DNA of 64,000 nucleotides from assembly GCA_039619475.1 (NCBI GenBank), contig CM077115.1, positions 157,393,774 through 157,457,773 of the forward strand, in the 5' to 3' direction. A program made the translations under genes and the position numbers. Under the pieces are notes generated by a model. That model did no database searches. It saw nothing but the letters and a program-made list of their open reading frames with translations, and was not told the DNA's origin. Shown piece after piece: positions 38,001 to 47,165 of this stretch (its first letter is position 1; the number at the start of each line of letters is the position of its first letter). Source of the DNA: Icerya purchasi. Lineage: Eukaryota > Arthropoda > Insecta > Hemiptera > Monophlebidae.

Positions 38001-40683
38001 TAGGCTAATTATATTGTAAACCTCGTAATTCCAGTATCCTTGTTAAAGGATTCTTTTTAATGAAAATTATTTTCTCGTGCGAATTGTTTAGTGTTGGTTA
38101 CATTGATAAAATTTTAAATTAAATAAATTTTTGTCGGTTATGTAGAAAATGATAGTTTAGAATTTAATTATAATCCCAGTAACAGGAGTCATAATTACAA
38201 TATGAAATTATTTGTTGAAAATTGCAACTTCATTTTTATTGTTTCCTAGTTAGTTCTCCTGCATGGGTGCGTTGTTGCCAATGAATCCTGTTATTTGTTA
38301 ATCTTGCATACACAAAAACAGTGTCTTAGACTTCGCTTAAAACTTTTTCGTTATTGAATCAACATAAAATTTAAAATAATTCGTTTTGTTAATGATGATA
38401 GTTAGCAGAGCCAATCCTATGACTTTGTAATGATTAAAATGCTTCTGAAGCAAAACGGATTTTGTAATTGATGGATTTTCTTAAAGAGTGGCTTACTATT
38501 AAATAAAAGAAAGTAATCTTAACTGTGTCCGTAATGAGACATATGATGATTGTATTTACTGTGTTTTTGCGCACTTCATGTATAGTCTGCCCAACGAAAG
38601 AAGTCCGTTCGAGTTTTGTTCAAAGTAGTGTACTAGCAACGAGGAATATATTAATCCTTGACGCGTATTTCAATATTACTGGAAAAAAATCATTGCCACC
38701 CTCTACTGTTATTCCTCCTCTTTTTGGTAGCAATAACCTCGTTTCTGTTTCATCTCTGTACGTTCATCCGTTTATTTTCGGCCTGCTTACGTCCAGACGG
38801 ACCACGTGGTGTTAACACGACGAGTGTTATGTCTCATACGTGATGAACTGAAGTTTAATCTGAGGTCTCCTGATTTCGTGACGTCAACGCGTTTCGGTTG
38901 TTTTACGAATGGACTTCTTTCGCTTGACAGACTATATATATGTATATGATTTGGATGTGTGTAAAAAATTACATCAGAATTGAATGAAAAACATATAGTG
39001 TACCGCGTTGTAAAATTATTAATTTATTATTGTTTTGTGCAATTAAATTTTTATTTATGTTCCAAAATTCGTTCCCCTCCCTTACCTTTGTTTTTTTTTT
39101 TTTTTTTACTTATTTTATGCCCTTATTAATTTACAGTGAAAAAAAAGTATCAAATAGAATAGGGCAAAATTGTATTCAAGGAAGATCAAATGAGCTCCCG
39201 TACTCTATTTTCGAACTTGTGAAATTTTAATTTATATTTTTTCATTTAGTTAGAACATGTTTTTTGTGTTTTTTTTAAGAAACAAAACTTATTGCAAATA
39301 GAAAAAAAAATTATAAAATACAAATTTTAATAAATATAATCTATGAAAAATATAGATGTTAAATTGTATAAAAAATGAAAATTGTTTCTTTCACTTAAAT
39401 GCTTATAGGAATTGCTATGCAAATGTATCATGAAATTAATGTTTTACAAAATAGTTTTATAATTATTTTGAGTTTTTAAGTTTATTTTAAACTAGCTGTT
39501 ACCCACCCACTTCGCCATAATACCCGTTTAAATCTGTACCTGAAAATTCATAAAAATAAAATTGTTTTATCTGGAATTATATTTATGTAAAGATTCTTTC
39601 TTTTTTTGAGAAACATGTTTATCACCGTCCAACAAACAATGATCTTCATCTGTCACGTTTAACTCAAGATTTACTTACGTCAGAAATTAATAAAATGTTA
39701 TCTAGAGTTTATTACTTACCATAGTAATCATTTTATTTAAAATTTTATAAAAATGAATTTTTTTGTTCCATATGCATTTCTGTACCGTTGATTCCATCTT
39801 AACTACTTAAAACCATATTTCATTGAAAGGGGGTAGAAAACTCGGCTAGGCCTTAAAATACACCATGAAAATTTTAGCATGATCTCCAGCGGTACTGGAA
39901 TGCATACGGGACAAACAAACAAACATTCATTTGTATATGTAGAGAAATATAGAACTTCTTTTTATTAATCAGTTTTTTCGTTGTATACATAATATTCAGA
40001 AAATTCCAAATCACAAAATATTAATTTCATGATGGTGAAGTGGTCTAAAAATATTTAATAAGAAATATATTTTGGTACAAAAAAAAAAAAGAAAAATCCG
40101 TATTGAAAAAGTATTAGACTTTTTTCTTAGAAATGCTAAATCTGGCCCTCAAATAGTGTATGATCGACATAAATATAAACTGTAAATTCGTTTTTATCGC
40201 GAAATAAGTGTTTTTATGAGCTAATTATTTCAAATTATACATGAACACCAGGTTAGCTATGTAAGCCATAAATATAGTATTTTATTACAAAATAAAAATT
40301 AACGGCATACACATTAAATTTTCCTTATATCGTATTGCTAAAGAAGATAATATGGAAGTCGGTCCTCTGATTTTAATGGTTAAAAAACATTCCTACTTCA
40401 GAAGCAGAACAAGGAGGTAGTTTCTTAATCGTAATAATAAGTGAATACTTATGATATTTGTGTGCAAATAGTCATTTAATACGTTATGATTTTATTATTT
40501 TAGTCGTTATTGGTACACACTAAACGATCTGCATTGGAAAGTATTAACTTGAAATTCATTGACACTTCCTCTAAATTTGGACATGGAAGATTCCAAACTG
40601 TAGCAGACAAAGCGGCATTCATGGGACCTTTGAAAAAGGATCGAATTCGTGAAGAAGAAAAAGTTGCTGCTGGAATAGCATAA
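26495..40683 (+). CDS. RpL3: Ribosomal protein L3 (uL3), complete
   Basis: Large-subunit protein near the peptidyl-transferase centre. Eight coding exons, all with GT-AG borders and phases that join: 26495-26497, 26601-26793, 26870-27038, 27699-27834, 29014-29200, 32432-32634, 37182-37337, 40504-40683 (stop TAA). The sum is 1227 nt, 408 residues, close to the 403 of human RPL3. Exon 1 contributes only the ATG, as in other animals. Hallmarks include [15 protein letters not shown] at the start, [21 protein letters not shown] loop ([10 protein letters not shown]), [20 protein letters not shown] with the conserved basic stretch, [10 protein letters not shown] with the His that is diphthamide-like methylated in other species, and FGHGRFQT near the end. 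Introns 5-7 are large and hold snoRNAs, a mariner element and other repeats. Confidence 0.97.
28513..28701. repeat. 189-bp hairpin (foldback) in RpL3 intron 4
   Basis: The left arm (28513-28597) and right arm (28614-28701) are reverse complements with few mismatches; for example AACTCATAGGAATTTATTTA is matched by the right arm across its whole length. The loop is about 16 bases around GGATCGTGATT. Transcribed with RpL3 it would form a long double-stranded stem. It may be a foldback MITE or a hairpin-RNA source. No target-site duplication is obvious. Confidence 0.75.
29246..29321 (+). ncRNA. Box C/D snoRNA in RpL3 intron 5, dual guide to 18S rRNA
   Basis: Terminal stem CAGC (29246-29249) pairs with GTTG (29318-29321, one G-U pair). 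Box C ATGATGA 29251-29257, D' CTGA 29284-29287, C' TTGATGA 29295-29301, D CTGA 29314-29317. The element before D, ACTAGGGCGGT, is the complement of ACCGCCCTAGT. The element before D' contains GGTTAGAAC, the complement of GTTCTAACC. Insect 18S rRNA contains ACCGCCCTAGTTCTAACC as one contiguous segment, so both guides hit neighbouring sites. By the box-plus-five rule the D guide addresses the C in ACCGC. 76 nt is a normal length. It lies only 45 nt after the 5' splice site. Confidence 0.85.
29870..31813 (+). mobile_element. Complete Tc1/mariner element (DD41D type) in RpL3 intron 5
   Basis: 1944 bp bounded by 58-bp terminal inverted repeats (29870-29927 and 31756-31813), identical by eye, starting CAGTGTGTTAGTTAATGATG. 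TA target duplications flank it at 29868-29869 and 31814-31815. It lies in the same direction as RpL3. Perfect repeats imply recent insertion. The transposase gene inside has two premature stops. Confidence 0.93.
30314..31402 (+). pseudogene. Mariner-type transposase, interrupted by two TGA codons
   Basis: From ATG 30314 ([12 protein letters not shown]; an upstream ATG at 30227 is also in frame). The N-terminal helix-turn-helix lies at about 20-60 ([16 protein letters not shown]). The catalytic Asp residues are D167 (IIFSDEAIF), D255 ([10 protein letters not shown]) and D297 (TVCDFWLWG), with 41 residues between the last two, matching the DD41D (rosa-like) group. In-frame TGA codons occur at 31169-31171 (in GPIP-stop-PPYSPDL) and 31346-31348 (in SFD-stop-FEL). 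Relatives usually have Trp at the first of these positions, so TGG to TGA change is likely. The frame then runs to TAA 31400-31402. No frameshift is seen. Probably inactive unless supplied in trans. Confidence 0.9.
32697..32896 (+). ncRNA. U17/snR30 (SNORA73)-like H/ACA snoRNA, copy 1, RpL3 intron 6
   Basis: Starts CGATG, pairing with CATCG that closes the 5' hairpin; an inner stem GATACG/CGTATC is visible. An H-box candidate ACATTA follows. The 3' hairpin is closed by CGGCAT/ATGCCG and ends in ACA plus three bases. On the left of its internal loop is TTATTCCGTA and on the right AGACCAT, matching the U17/snR30 signature motifs m1 (AUAUUCCUA) and m2 (AAACCAU) in sequence and position beside the basal stem. 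U17 is needed for 18S rRNA release rather than pseudouridylation. About 200 nt, the usual U17 length. It begins 62 nt after exon 6 and is the most divergent of the three copies. Confidence 0.85.
32897..33983 (+). other. RpL3 intron 6 between snoRNA copies 1 and 2
   Basis: No exon, RNA or repeat recognised. Looks like ordinary AT-rich intron sequence. No splice-site pair around a small exon could be made out, so the copies appear to share one intron. Confidence 0.4.
33984..34181 (+). ncRNA. U17/snR30 (SNORA73)-like H/ACA snoRNA, copy 2, RpL3 intron 6
   Basis: GATG...CATC closes the 5' hairpin, with GATACG/CGTATC as upper stem. The H-box candidate is ATATTA. The 3' hairpin is closed by CCCGGCAT/ATGCCGGG and followed by TACA plus three bases. 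m1-like TTATTCCGTA and m2-like AGACCAT are intact. A small hairpin (ATATTC/GAATAT) lies between H box and 3' hairpin. The compensatory basal-stem change against copy 1 (CCGGCAT against TCGGCAT, with matching right-arm changes) supports the fold. Confidence 0.87.
35052..35085. repeat. (AT)n microsatellite
   Basis: Two short AT runs joined by ATAC in RpL3 intron 6. Confidence 0.85.
35470..35850 (-). pseudogene. LINE reverse-transcriptase fragment, decayed
   Basis: On the minus strand the peptide PPEQAGF (about 35800) is followed by pieces such as [14 protein letters not shown], and then [18 protein letters not shown] (35535-35475), the motif-4 region of endonuclease-type LINE RTs (usually KQGD-SPKLF...ED-F). 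Stops and shifts break the frame repeatedly. A relic of an RTE/R-type LINE, antisense in RpL3 intron 6 between U17 copies 2 and 3. Confidence 0.65.
36490..36707. mobile_element. Short terminal-inverted-repeat element, 218 bp
   Basis: Begins CAGGGTGGCTACC and ends GTGGCCACCATG; both ends carry ACCGGGAA motifs just inside. CAGGGTGGC termini with CCGGGAA subterminal words are common in insect non-autonomous DNA elements. A related fragment ending ACACCCTGG lies near 35160-35276. Not coding. Confidence 0.55.
36756..36951 (+). ncRNA. U17/snR30 (SNORA73)-like H/ACA snoRNA, copy 3, RpL3 intron 6
   Basis: Nearly identical to copy 2, with a few changes such as TTTTCT for TTTCCT and loss of TAT after the H-box candidate ATATTA. 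m1-like TTATTCCGTA (about 36888-36897) and m2-like AGACCAT (36932-36938) are unchanged. It ends with TACA then TTT. It lies 230 nt before exon 7. Copy 3 is the one nearest the 3' splice site. Confidence 0.87.
37550..37600 (+). ncRNA. Degenerate relative of the intron-7 C/D snoRNA
   Basis: GTTAATGATGA and CAGAGCCAAT match the first half of the snoRNA at 38382 in order and spacing, but no CTGA box or terminal stem follows. Probably a decayed duplicate. Confidence 0.35.
38382..38457 (+). ncRNA. Box C/D snoRNA in RpL3 intron 7
   Basis: A perfect terminal stem CGTTTTG (38382-38388) with CAAAACG (38451-38457) encloses box C ATGATGA (38392-38398) and box D CTGA (38445-38448). Length is 76 nt. A C'-like AATGATTA lies at about 38429; D' is not clear. 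Before D is AAATGCTT, complementary to AAGCATTT of the conserved 18S GAAAGCATTTGCC segment (8 bp only), a region guided by U59/snR54 in other species. The target is therefore tentative. The CAGAGCCAATCC stretch may be the second guide. Confidence 0.72.
38585..38932. mobile_element. MITE-like element in RpL3 intron 7, 348 bp
   Basis: Termini GTCTGCCCAACGAAAGAAGT and the reverse complement of the right end (GTCTGTCAAGCGAAAGAAGT) match at 17 of 20 and continue to TTCG. TA flanks both ends. The interior has no transposase. Two overlapping open frames inside are chance. Confidence 0.75.
38933..40503 (+). other. Rest of RpL3 intron 7
   Basis: AT-rich intron. Contains the interspersed repeat at about 39492-39947. 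Nothing else recognised. Confidence 0.4.
39492..39947. repeat. Interspersed repeat with ACTAGCTGTTACCC start and CAAACAAACAAAC tail
   Basis: The pattern ACTAGCTGTTACCCACCCAC...GACAAACAAACAAACATTC followed by a TATATGTAGAG end is the familiar form of short non-LTR or SINE-like insect repeats. No frame is preserved. Class assigned from pattern memory only. Confidence 0.4.
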
Positions 40684-40717
40684 TATACCATTTTTGTACA
40701 TTATGAATATATTGATA

Positions 40718-40723
40718 AATAAA
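40718..40723 (+). promoter_or_regulatory. Polyadenylation signal of RpL3
   Basis: AATAAA 35 bases after the stop codon; a short 3' UTR is typical of ribosomal-protein genes. Confidence 0.75.
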
Positions 40724-40739
40724 GTTTTACTTGAAAATT

Positions 40740-42089
40740 CCTTAATTTTTACTGATAATGCACTGTTAGAAAAGTCTTTAGAAAACCTTAGAAACATTTT
40801 TCGCTTCGGTATAACTGTTTAGGGCTTAGGTTACATGCCATGGAAAGTGTATGAACTTGCTAGTTTGTTAAATTAATGTTTTAGCCAATACCTTTACCAT
40901 TTTGGTTCTTTCTAACGTAACTTAAGCACTCAAAAAAAATAAGTTTACCTTTTTTCAGTTTCATTTACTCTTTTTTTCAAACAAATTAATAAATCTAAAA
41001 AGTTTATTACTAAATTTTATGAAAAATCAAAAAGTATCCGATTAAAAATTATTCCAACAAAACTAATATAATAAAAATAAAAGGTAAAAATTAAACATTT
41101 ATGAATTTAACTTATAATTTATATATTTAACACCAATATTACATATTTTTAACTATGGGTATTGTGCCACCTGTAGGTGTTTAATGAACACCTTTATGTT
41201 CAGCTTGATATGGAACGAAGCAGCTGGAAGTTCGTGGTCAAAGTTTTTCGGGCATATTATTTAAAACGGAAATTGAAAAACTGTTCGCATAAATAAGTTG
41301 TGAAAAATGAAAGCAAAATTTTAGTAGCTTTATTGGAAATTCGAGGTTATTCTTTTCAGCTGTAGTCGAGGAAACGTTTGATTAATCTTTGAAGAATTTC
41401 GGTTTTAGTTCTACAAATTCCATTTGAATTTTAAAAAGAAAGTTCTTGTGTGAAATTCTCAGCATTTGTACACATGTGTTTCAATTTTCATGGGTTCTAC
41501 AGAAGTACTTGATTTTGATACAGTCGATTCCTCCAATGGAACTTTATCAAATTTTTAAGTACGTCTCATTGCTGTAAACGCACCTAAGCACTGCTAATAG
41601 TTTCTCCATTACTTTTCTTCCTTTCCTTTTTCTAATTTTAAATAATACATAACATTCAGTGACGCAGTATGTTGGAACCGATAGTCCAGTTGCGGTATGC
41701 GGGAAATGAACGGAAGGTAATGAAAACGATGTAACAGCGAAAACAAATCAGTTGGAATTCCCTGCTTTGCTCGTTGATGATAGATCTGTCGCGATCGTCT
41801 TTGACGTGCCACTATATTTACAAGGCACGTTCAAAAAGTAAGGTTTCCTATTTTTTATTTTCGAAACTGATAAAGCTAGAAAAAACGGATACCGGCATTG
41901 AATTCAGTAAAACTCAGTCAGTGAATTTAAAAAAAGTTAACGAATGTAATGAGCAAATTTAAAACACTAAAAATAAACCCCTTAGATCAAGTATCGCAAA
42001 TCTCACATTTTATAGCCATTTATTTTTAACTCGGTTTGTCCTTCTGTCTGTCTGGGGGGAATCTTGCGAACGATTTTTCACCTACTTTC
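40740..42089. other. Intergenic, no gene recognised
   Basis: No gene seen. Near 41820 the sequence CAAGGCACGTTCAAAAAGTA resembles a mariner terminus, but no partner end was found. Confidence 0.35.
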
Positions 42090-42900
42090 CGATGAATCAA
42101 TAAAGTGTCCTTTTGCAGAAATGCTTGTTATGGATAACAATACAATATTTTGCAAAATTCGAATTTCCAACTTCAAAATTAGACCCTCGGGGCGTCGAAA
42201 GTTCGAAATTTTGGGAAATTTTTTTTTTCGGGCACTTGATATATCGCTGAAAAGATCGTTATTTGTCGAGTACGAAACCATAATTTATTTCTTTAATGAA
42301 ACTTCCGAAATTTACGAAAAGTTCAAAAAAGCGCGAGATCTAATATGTAGATCCCTCTTTGCGGCGCGAGTGTTATAGCTCAAAATTTTGAACAAGGTTG
42401 AAAATATGCACATGCACGTATATTTCTTTGGTTTTAGAACATCCAGGTTTCCAACTTTAAAATTAACCTTTCGGGGCTTCGAAAGCTTGAACTTTTGGGA
42501 AGCAAATATTTTTTCCCCGGGTATATGATATACTGTTGGAAAGAGTGCTATTTGTCGGGAGCATACTCGTATTCCATTTTCTTAACGAAACTGGAAGTTT
42601 ATCAGAAGTTTATGAAAGCACAAAAAACGACGTGTTAGCCCCCCGCTCATGGCTCAGCTTTATAGCTAAAAATTTTGAACTAGGTTAAAACAATGCATTT
42701 CTTTACTTTGGAACATTTGGGTTTCCAACTTTAAAATCGGACCCTCGGGGCGCCGAAAGCTCAAAAGTTTCAAAAAAGTATTTTTTTTTGTGGTCATGTG
42801 ATATATTAATGGAAAGATCGCTATTAGTTAAACATTGTGTTTCATTTGCTGAGGATTCCGTATGTATTGTATGAAAAACAAAAGACAATATAATTGAAAG
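42090..42900 (+). repeat. Satellite array, about three units of about 280 bp
   Basis: Cores GACCCTCGGGGCGTCGAAAG (42182), ACCTTTCGGGGCTTCGAAAG (42464) and GACCCTCGGGGCGCCGAAAG (42739) repeat at 280-bp spacing, each followed by a GGCA/GGTA...TGATATAT(C/T/A) word about 50 bases later. Orientation is opposite to the array at 10 kb. It ends with TGCTGAGGATTCCGTATG, the same edge motif as there. Open frames on both strands are incidental. Confidence 0.85.
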
Positions 42901-43039
42901 AATGCGATCCATTATTTACTAATGAAGTGTAACAAATTTCTGTAAATGTCCTATAATCAAGATGTCGAATAAAATAAAGCAAAATAAAATACAATTCTAA
43001 ATTTATTGTTATTGAAATACATAGTGAAAAGTACAGACT

Positions 43040-43420
43040 AAAAAATTTAAAAAAGTCTTATTTATGCACTATAATGTACAAAATAACTATTAATGTGCGA
43101 CTTCCAGATATGCATCTTAACATTAAAATTTAAAACTACAAAATATTCTGAAAAATAAAACCGGGAGCTGCAGATTAGTAATTAAATATTAATATTATAA
43201 TACATCCTAAGCCAAAACTACAATCACCATTATGTTGTTCCATTGTTGCACATCACAATACCACACACACCGAATATTTTTGTAGTAACCCCGCTTTTAT
43301 TTTTCAGAATATTTTGTAGTTTCAAATTTTAATGTTAAGATGCGTATCTGCTAGTCGCACACTAATAAAGTTATTTTGTACTTTATAGTGCATAAATAAA
43401 AGGACTAATTTTAAAGATTT
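43040..43420. mobile_element. Foldback element, 380 bp
   Basis: Arms of about 120 bp (43040-43165 and 43289-43420) are reverse complements with few mismatches; TCTTAACATTAAAATTT and TACAAAATATTCTGAAAAAT occur in both. The unique middle is about 120 bp. Not coding. Confidence 0.8.
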
Positions 43421-43899
43421 TTTTGTTTTTATTTTTAAAATCATTGAAGAATAAATTAAGTTGCTGAAATTATGGTACTTCAAATTAACTATATAATATT
43501 ACTCTTTTGGATGGAAGACAAAATAATTTTTGTGCAATTGTTGCTTTATTTGTATATACTTTGAACTTACTACATACATATTATACTCTGCAGAGTAACA
43601 GGTGCTAATAACAGTATTTACCTATGCTCGATGTTGATAAAACGTGTTCTTTTCATATAACCATTGTTAACAACATTGAACTCATGTGCAATCAGTAACA
43701 GGCCGAGAGAATGAAAATACAATTTTACTACATAATTCCTTCACGGTACAAAAAGTGAGAATGTTAGGGCGAACCAATGTAACTACAAGACCCCCCAATG
43801 GGACAGAGCACCTAGCGTCAGTTTAAAACATGTACAAAACGAAAATAAGAAAAAAAATTTTTAAAAAAAGTAATTTTTTTTATTAAAATTTGAACATAG

Positions 43900-45830
43900 A
43901 GCTGGAGGTTGAACTTGACGAGTGTGATAACAAAGCACACAGGTTTATTAACTGCTCGCCCTGGGTGTGTAGTTTTTTGTAGAGGGGCCGCAATGGATAT
44001 ATCGTCCCTTGTCCTGTGGAGTTATCCGGTTGAGGTTTTTCAGCACCTACGGTGGTGTTTCGTTTTGTGAAACCGCTGGTACTGGTAACACTTAATCTGA
44101 TGAAACACCGTGCGCGTCTACCAAAGTTTGTGGGAATAATGTTGGTTTGGTAGTACCAGGGTTGCTGTGTTCTGGAAACTCATCAATGAGTTCAAAAGCA
44201 GGATTCGGTCGATCAATCAAAACTGTAATGCGACGGCCATTCTGATCAATGCAGAAATATTTCTTTTCCCGTTTCAGAACGGTGTACGGCCCTTCGTAAG
44301 GCGGTTCAGGGGACTTACATATGTGGTCTACATGCAGGAATATCCTGGGTGAAGTGAAGAGATCGCGGTGATGCAGGGAAGAGGATTGATTTGTTTTGTG
44401 TTGTTCAGGGTGCCGGACGAAAGTGTATAAACAAGTTGTGTAACTTGCTGCAATAACCTGTAAAATCGTGTGGCAGGTTCTGGTTGGGAGTGAACAGTTC
44501 TCGAGGCAAATGTAACGGCGTGCCAAACATGGCCCCCGCTGGAGAGTACAGATAAATACTCCGTAGTGCGGCGCACAGCCCTAATAGGATCAATGGAAGG
44601 GCATCTGTCCACAATTTTTTGTGGCATTTTAGTGCTTCCTTAAGTTGCTGATGTTGACGTTCTATCATCCCGTTTGCTTGCAGATGATATGCCGCTGTGT
44701 GGATGTGGTCAACTTTGAATAGCTAGACAAGGTTGCGAAGGAATTTTCCCACAAATTGAGTTCCTTGGTCAGAGGTGATGATTTCAGGTCAACCAAAACG
44801 TGCTATCCATTGGTGGGAAAATGTTTCAGCGATGATCAATCCGGATATGTCAAAGATAGGGATACATTCAACCCAGCTTGAAAATCGATCAATAGAGTCT
44901 AGAACATGAGTAAATCCCCTACCATAAGGCAAGGGGCCTATAATGTCGACGTTGGTGTGTCATAATTTCGACGACTGTTGAAATTTCTTAAAACGGTTTT
45001 TGTGAGACTTGTAATTTTCACTTTCTGACACGGCTGACAAGTACGACACCATCGTTAAATTTCTGCTCTCATTCTAGACAAATTTATCGCTCTTGTATGA
45101 GTTGTATAGTGGCCCATGTACCAGGGTAGGCCGAACCATGTAATTGCTCAAAAAATTGTCGGTGCAGTGAGGCAGGCACAATCAGACATCGGCTGTGATT
45201 GCGGTCACATGCTAATTCTCCAGAGATGTAAGAAAATTGTATCTAAAAGGGTGCTGTCTGATCTGCTAGTACGGTTTGGAGTTTTTTGTCCTTTGCTTGC
45301 TCTTTAGCAAGTATATGTGTGAATCCTATGTTGTTGTCCTCGATTCGGCTGAGAACATCAGTTGCCATGTTTACAGAACTGGCGATGTGTCAGATGATGG
45401 TGGAGTACTGTGATATGTATTCCAAGTGCAGTGCGAAAGTGTACACTAGCGGTTTATGATCGGTGACGATGTCGAAGTTTCGACCTTCCAGGAGATGCCG
45501 AAAATTAGAAATTCCGGAGTAAATTATGTACAATATGTGGCCATATGTTGACCATCTTTTCTCAGTATCATTACTGTTTATCCTTGTTACAGTGCAGCTC
45601 CTACAGCGACATCCGACACATCTGTAACCAGTTATAATTTTCCGTCCTGTTTGGGGTATATGAATACAGTTGCTTCCGCCAAAGCTTTTTTACAGGCGTT
45701 GTAACTACTTAAAGTTAAGTCTAACCACTTTATTGCTATTTGATCGTTCTTCTTTGTGTGTCTGAGGAGCACGTTTATGCAGAAGGCAAGCTTATGTGCG
45801 ACTTCTCCCAATTTTCATGTAAAGAAAAAA
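43900..45830 (-). pseudogene. Decayed Ty3/gypsy pol (RNase H and integrase)
   Basis: Read on the minus strand from right to left: RNase H with FDIVTDHKPLVY (45476-45441) and SVNMATDVLSRIE (about 45370-45330); the linker with a zinc-binding-like region near 45150-45000; the integrase core with VDIIGPLPYGRGFTHVLD (44950-44900) and ITSDQGTQFVGKF (44780-44745), then MIERQHQQLKEALKCH (44668); and the C-terminal module FVRHPEQ...PYEGPYTVLKR...RRITVLIDR (about 44460-44200). At least several frameshifts and stops break it. RT, protease, gag and LTRs are absent. Nearest in character to gypsy-type elements of arthropods. Confidence 0.88.
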
Positions 45831-45839
45831 TGTCCTAAT

Positions 45840-46340
45840 TTTATGTAACATTTGTTATATTTTAACGCTTCAAAATTTTGGCATAGCCCCTTGCGAGGCC
45901 AAAATGGTCAAGTTTATATATATGTGTATGCAAAAACATCGTGTGACATGACTTTAGTGGGAAAATGTTTGCAATTACCCCCAGCCAGAGCCGTATTTGA
46001 GGGGGCGTTTTCACGGTTCAAATCCCCTCCGAAATGTCTGCAAAATAATAACTGCTTGAATTAAATGGACCAAAATTCCAAAAGAAAAGAAAAATTAAAT
46101 TTATATGAATTCTATAGAAACAACTATTTTTTTATTTGTTTTTATTGTAGTGTTCAAATATTGCATATATAATAATTGACTACAAGGCTTTAGTGTACTA
46201 TTTTATTTATAAATAAATATATTTCATGATAATACACATACACACACACACATATATTTATATTTATATTTATATTTATTTATATTTATATATATATATA
46301 TTTGTAACCCCTCCTGAAATTTTGGTCCAGATACGGCCCG
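45840..46340. repeat. Low-complexity and possible repeat ends
   Basis: Contains GCCGTATTTGAGGGGG (about 45990) and, in opposite direction, TTTTGGTCCAGATACGGCCC (about 46320), which are loosely inverted, with (AC)n at 46230-46250 and TATTTATAT arrays at 46250-46300 between them. It may be a small inverted-repeat element with a microsatellite inside; the match is weak. Confidence 0.35.
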
Positions 46341-47165
46341 CCTGCCAGCCATAAAACATATACATGTTAAAAAAACAAGTTTTAACTGTAATGCTTAATA
46401 GTTTGATGAACAATAAATGGAATGTAATGGTTTCAATTGGCTTCTTTAAAAATTAATTTTGTAAGCCGAAACCTGAAAGCTTAAGCCATATTTCAAATTT
46501 CAAAAGCCAAAAGTTAGCCATCTACTAAATTTAAACAACCAAAAATGGAAAGGTAAGTTGTATTTTTTGAGAATGTAAGACGTATTATTATTCGGTTTTC
46601 AAGTACTGCTTCTGAACAAAAACTTCTTTATTCTTAACTTATTAAGATATTACATAATGTTGTGCATTATACAGTACAACAGCAATCTAATGGGTTAGAT
46701 TGCAGAGTTTATGCTTTCTCATTTGTGACTGCTGTTTCAAACTGGAACCTAGTAAAAAAAATTTTGTTGACTGAAATATGTTCTTATATTTTAAGTTATT
46801 TCTGAAAATGAAGCGTCTTCATTTCCAGTAATTAACGCCATAATGTCTACTAACTTTTTTTTAAATAAATTTTGAAAAATAACAAAATTTGTTCACAAAA
46901 ATGGAAGAAAACCAAAAATAGTTTAAATAAAGGGGAAAAACTAAAACGAAAAAATTGAAAAAGATAAACCCCAAAATCGAGAAAATCAAAGTAGTACACA
47001 AAATTACTTCCATATATCTGCGAGCACAGTACTGGAAAAAAAATTTGCTGATTCCTTAACTGGAATTATTTCATTGTTAATATGAATATTTTTGATATTA
47101 CAGATTTTTTTATTTGTAAATATTACACGGGCAGATTTTTTCTGATTGATTATTCGCCACAATCG
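46341..47165. other. Intergenic, no feature recognised
   Basis: AT-rich with no credible gene or repeat. Confidence 0.4.

Noticed and set aside
41820..41850. Mariner-like terminus CAAGGCACGTTCAAAAAGTA
   Set aside because: No partner end or transposase remnant found nearby.
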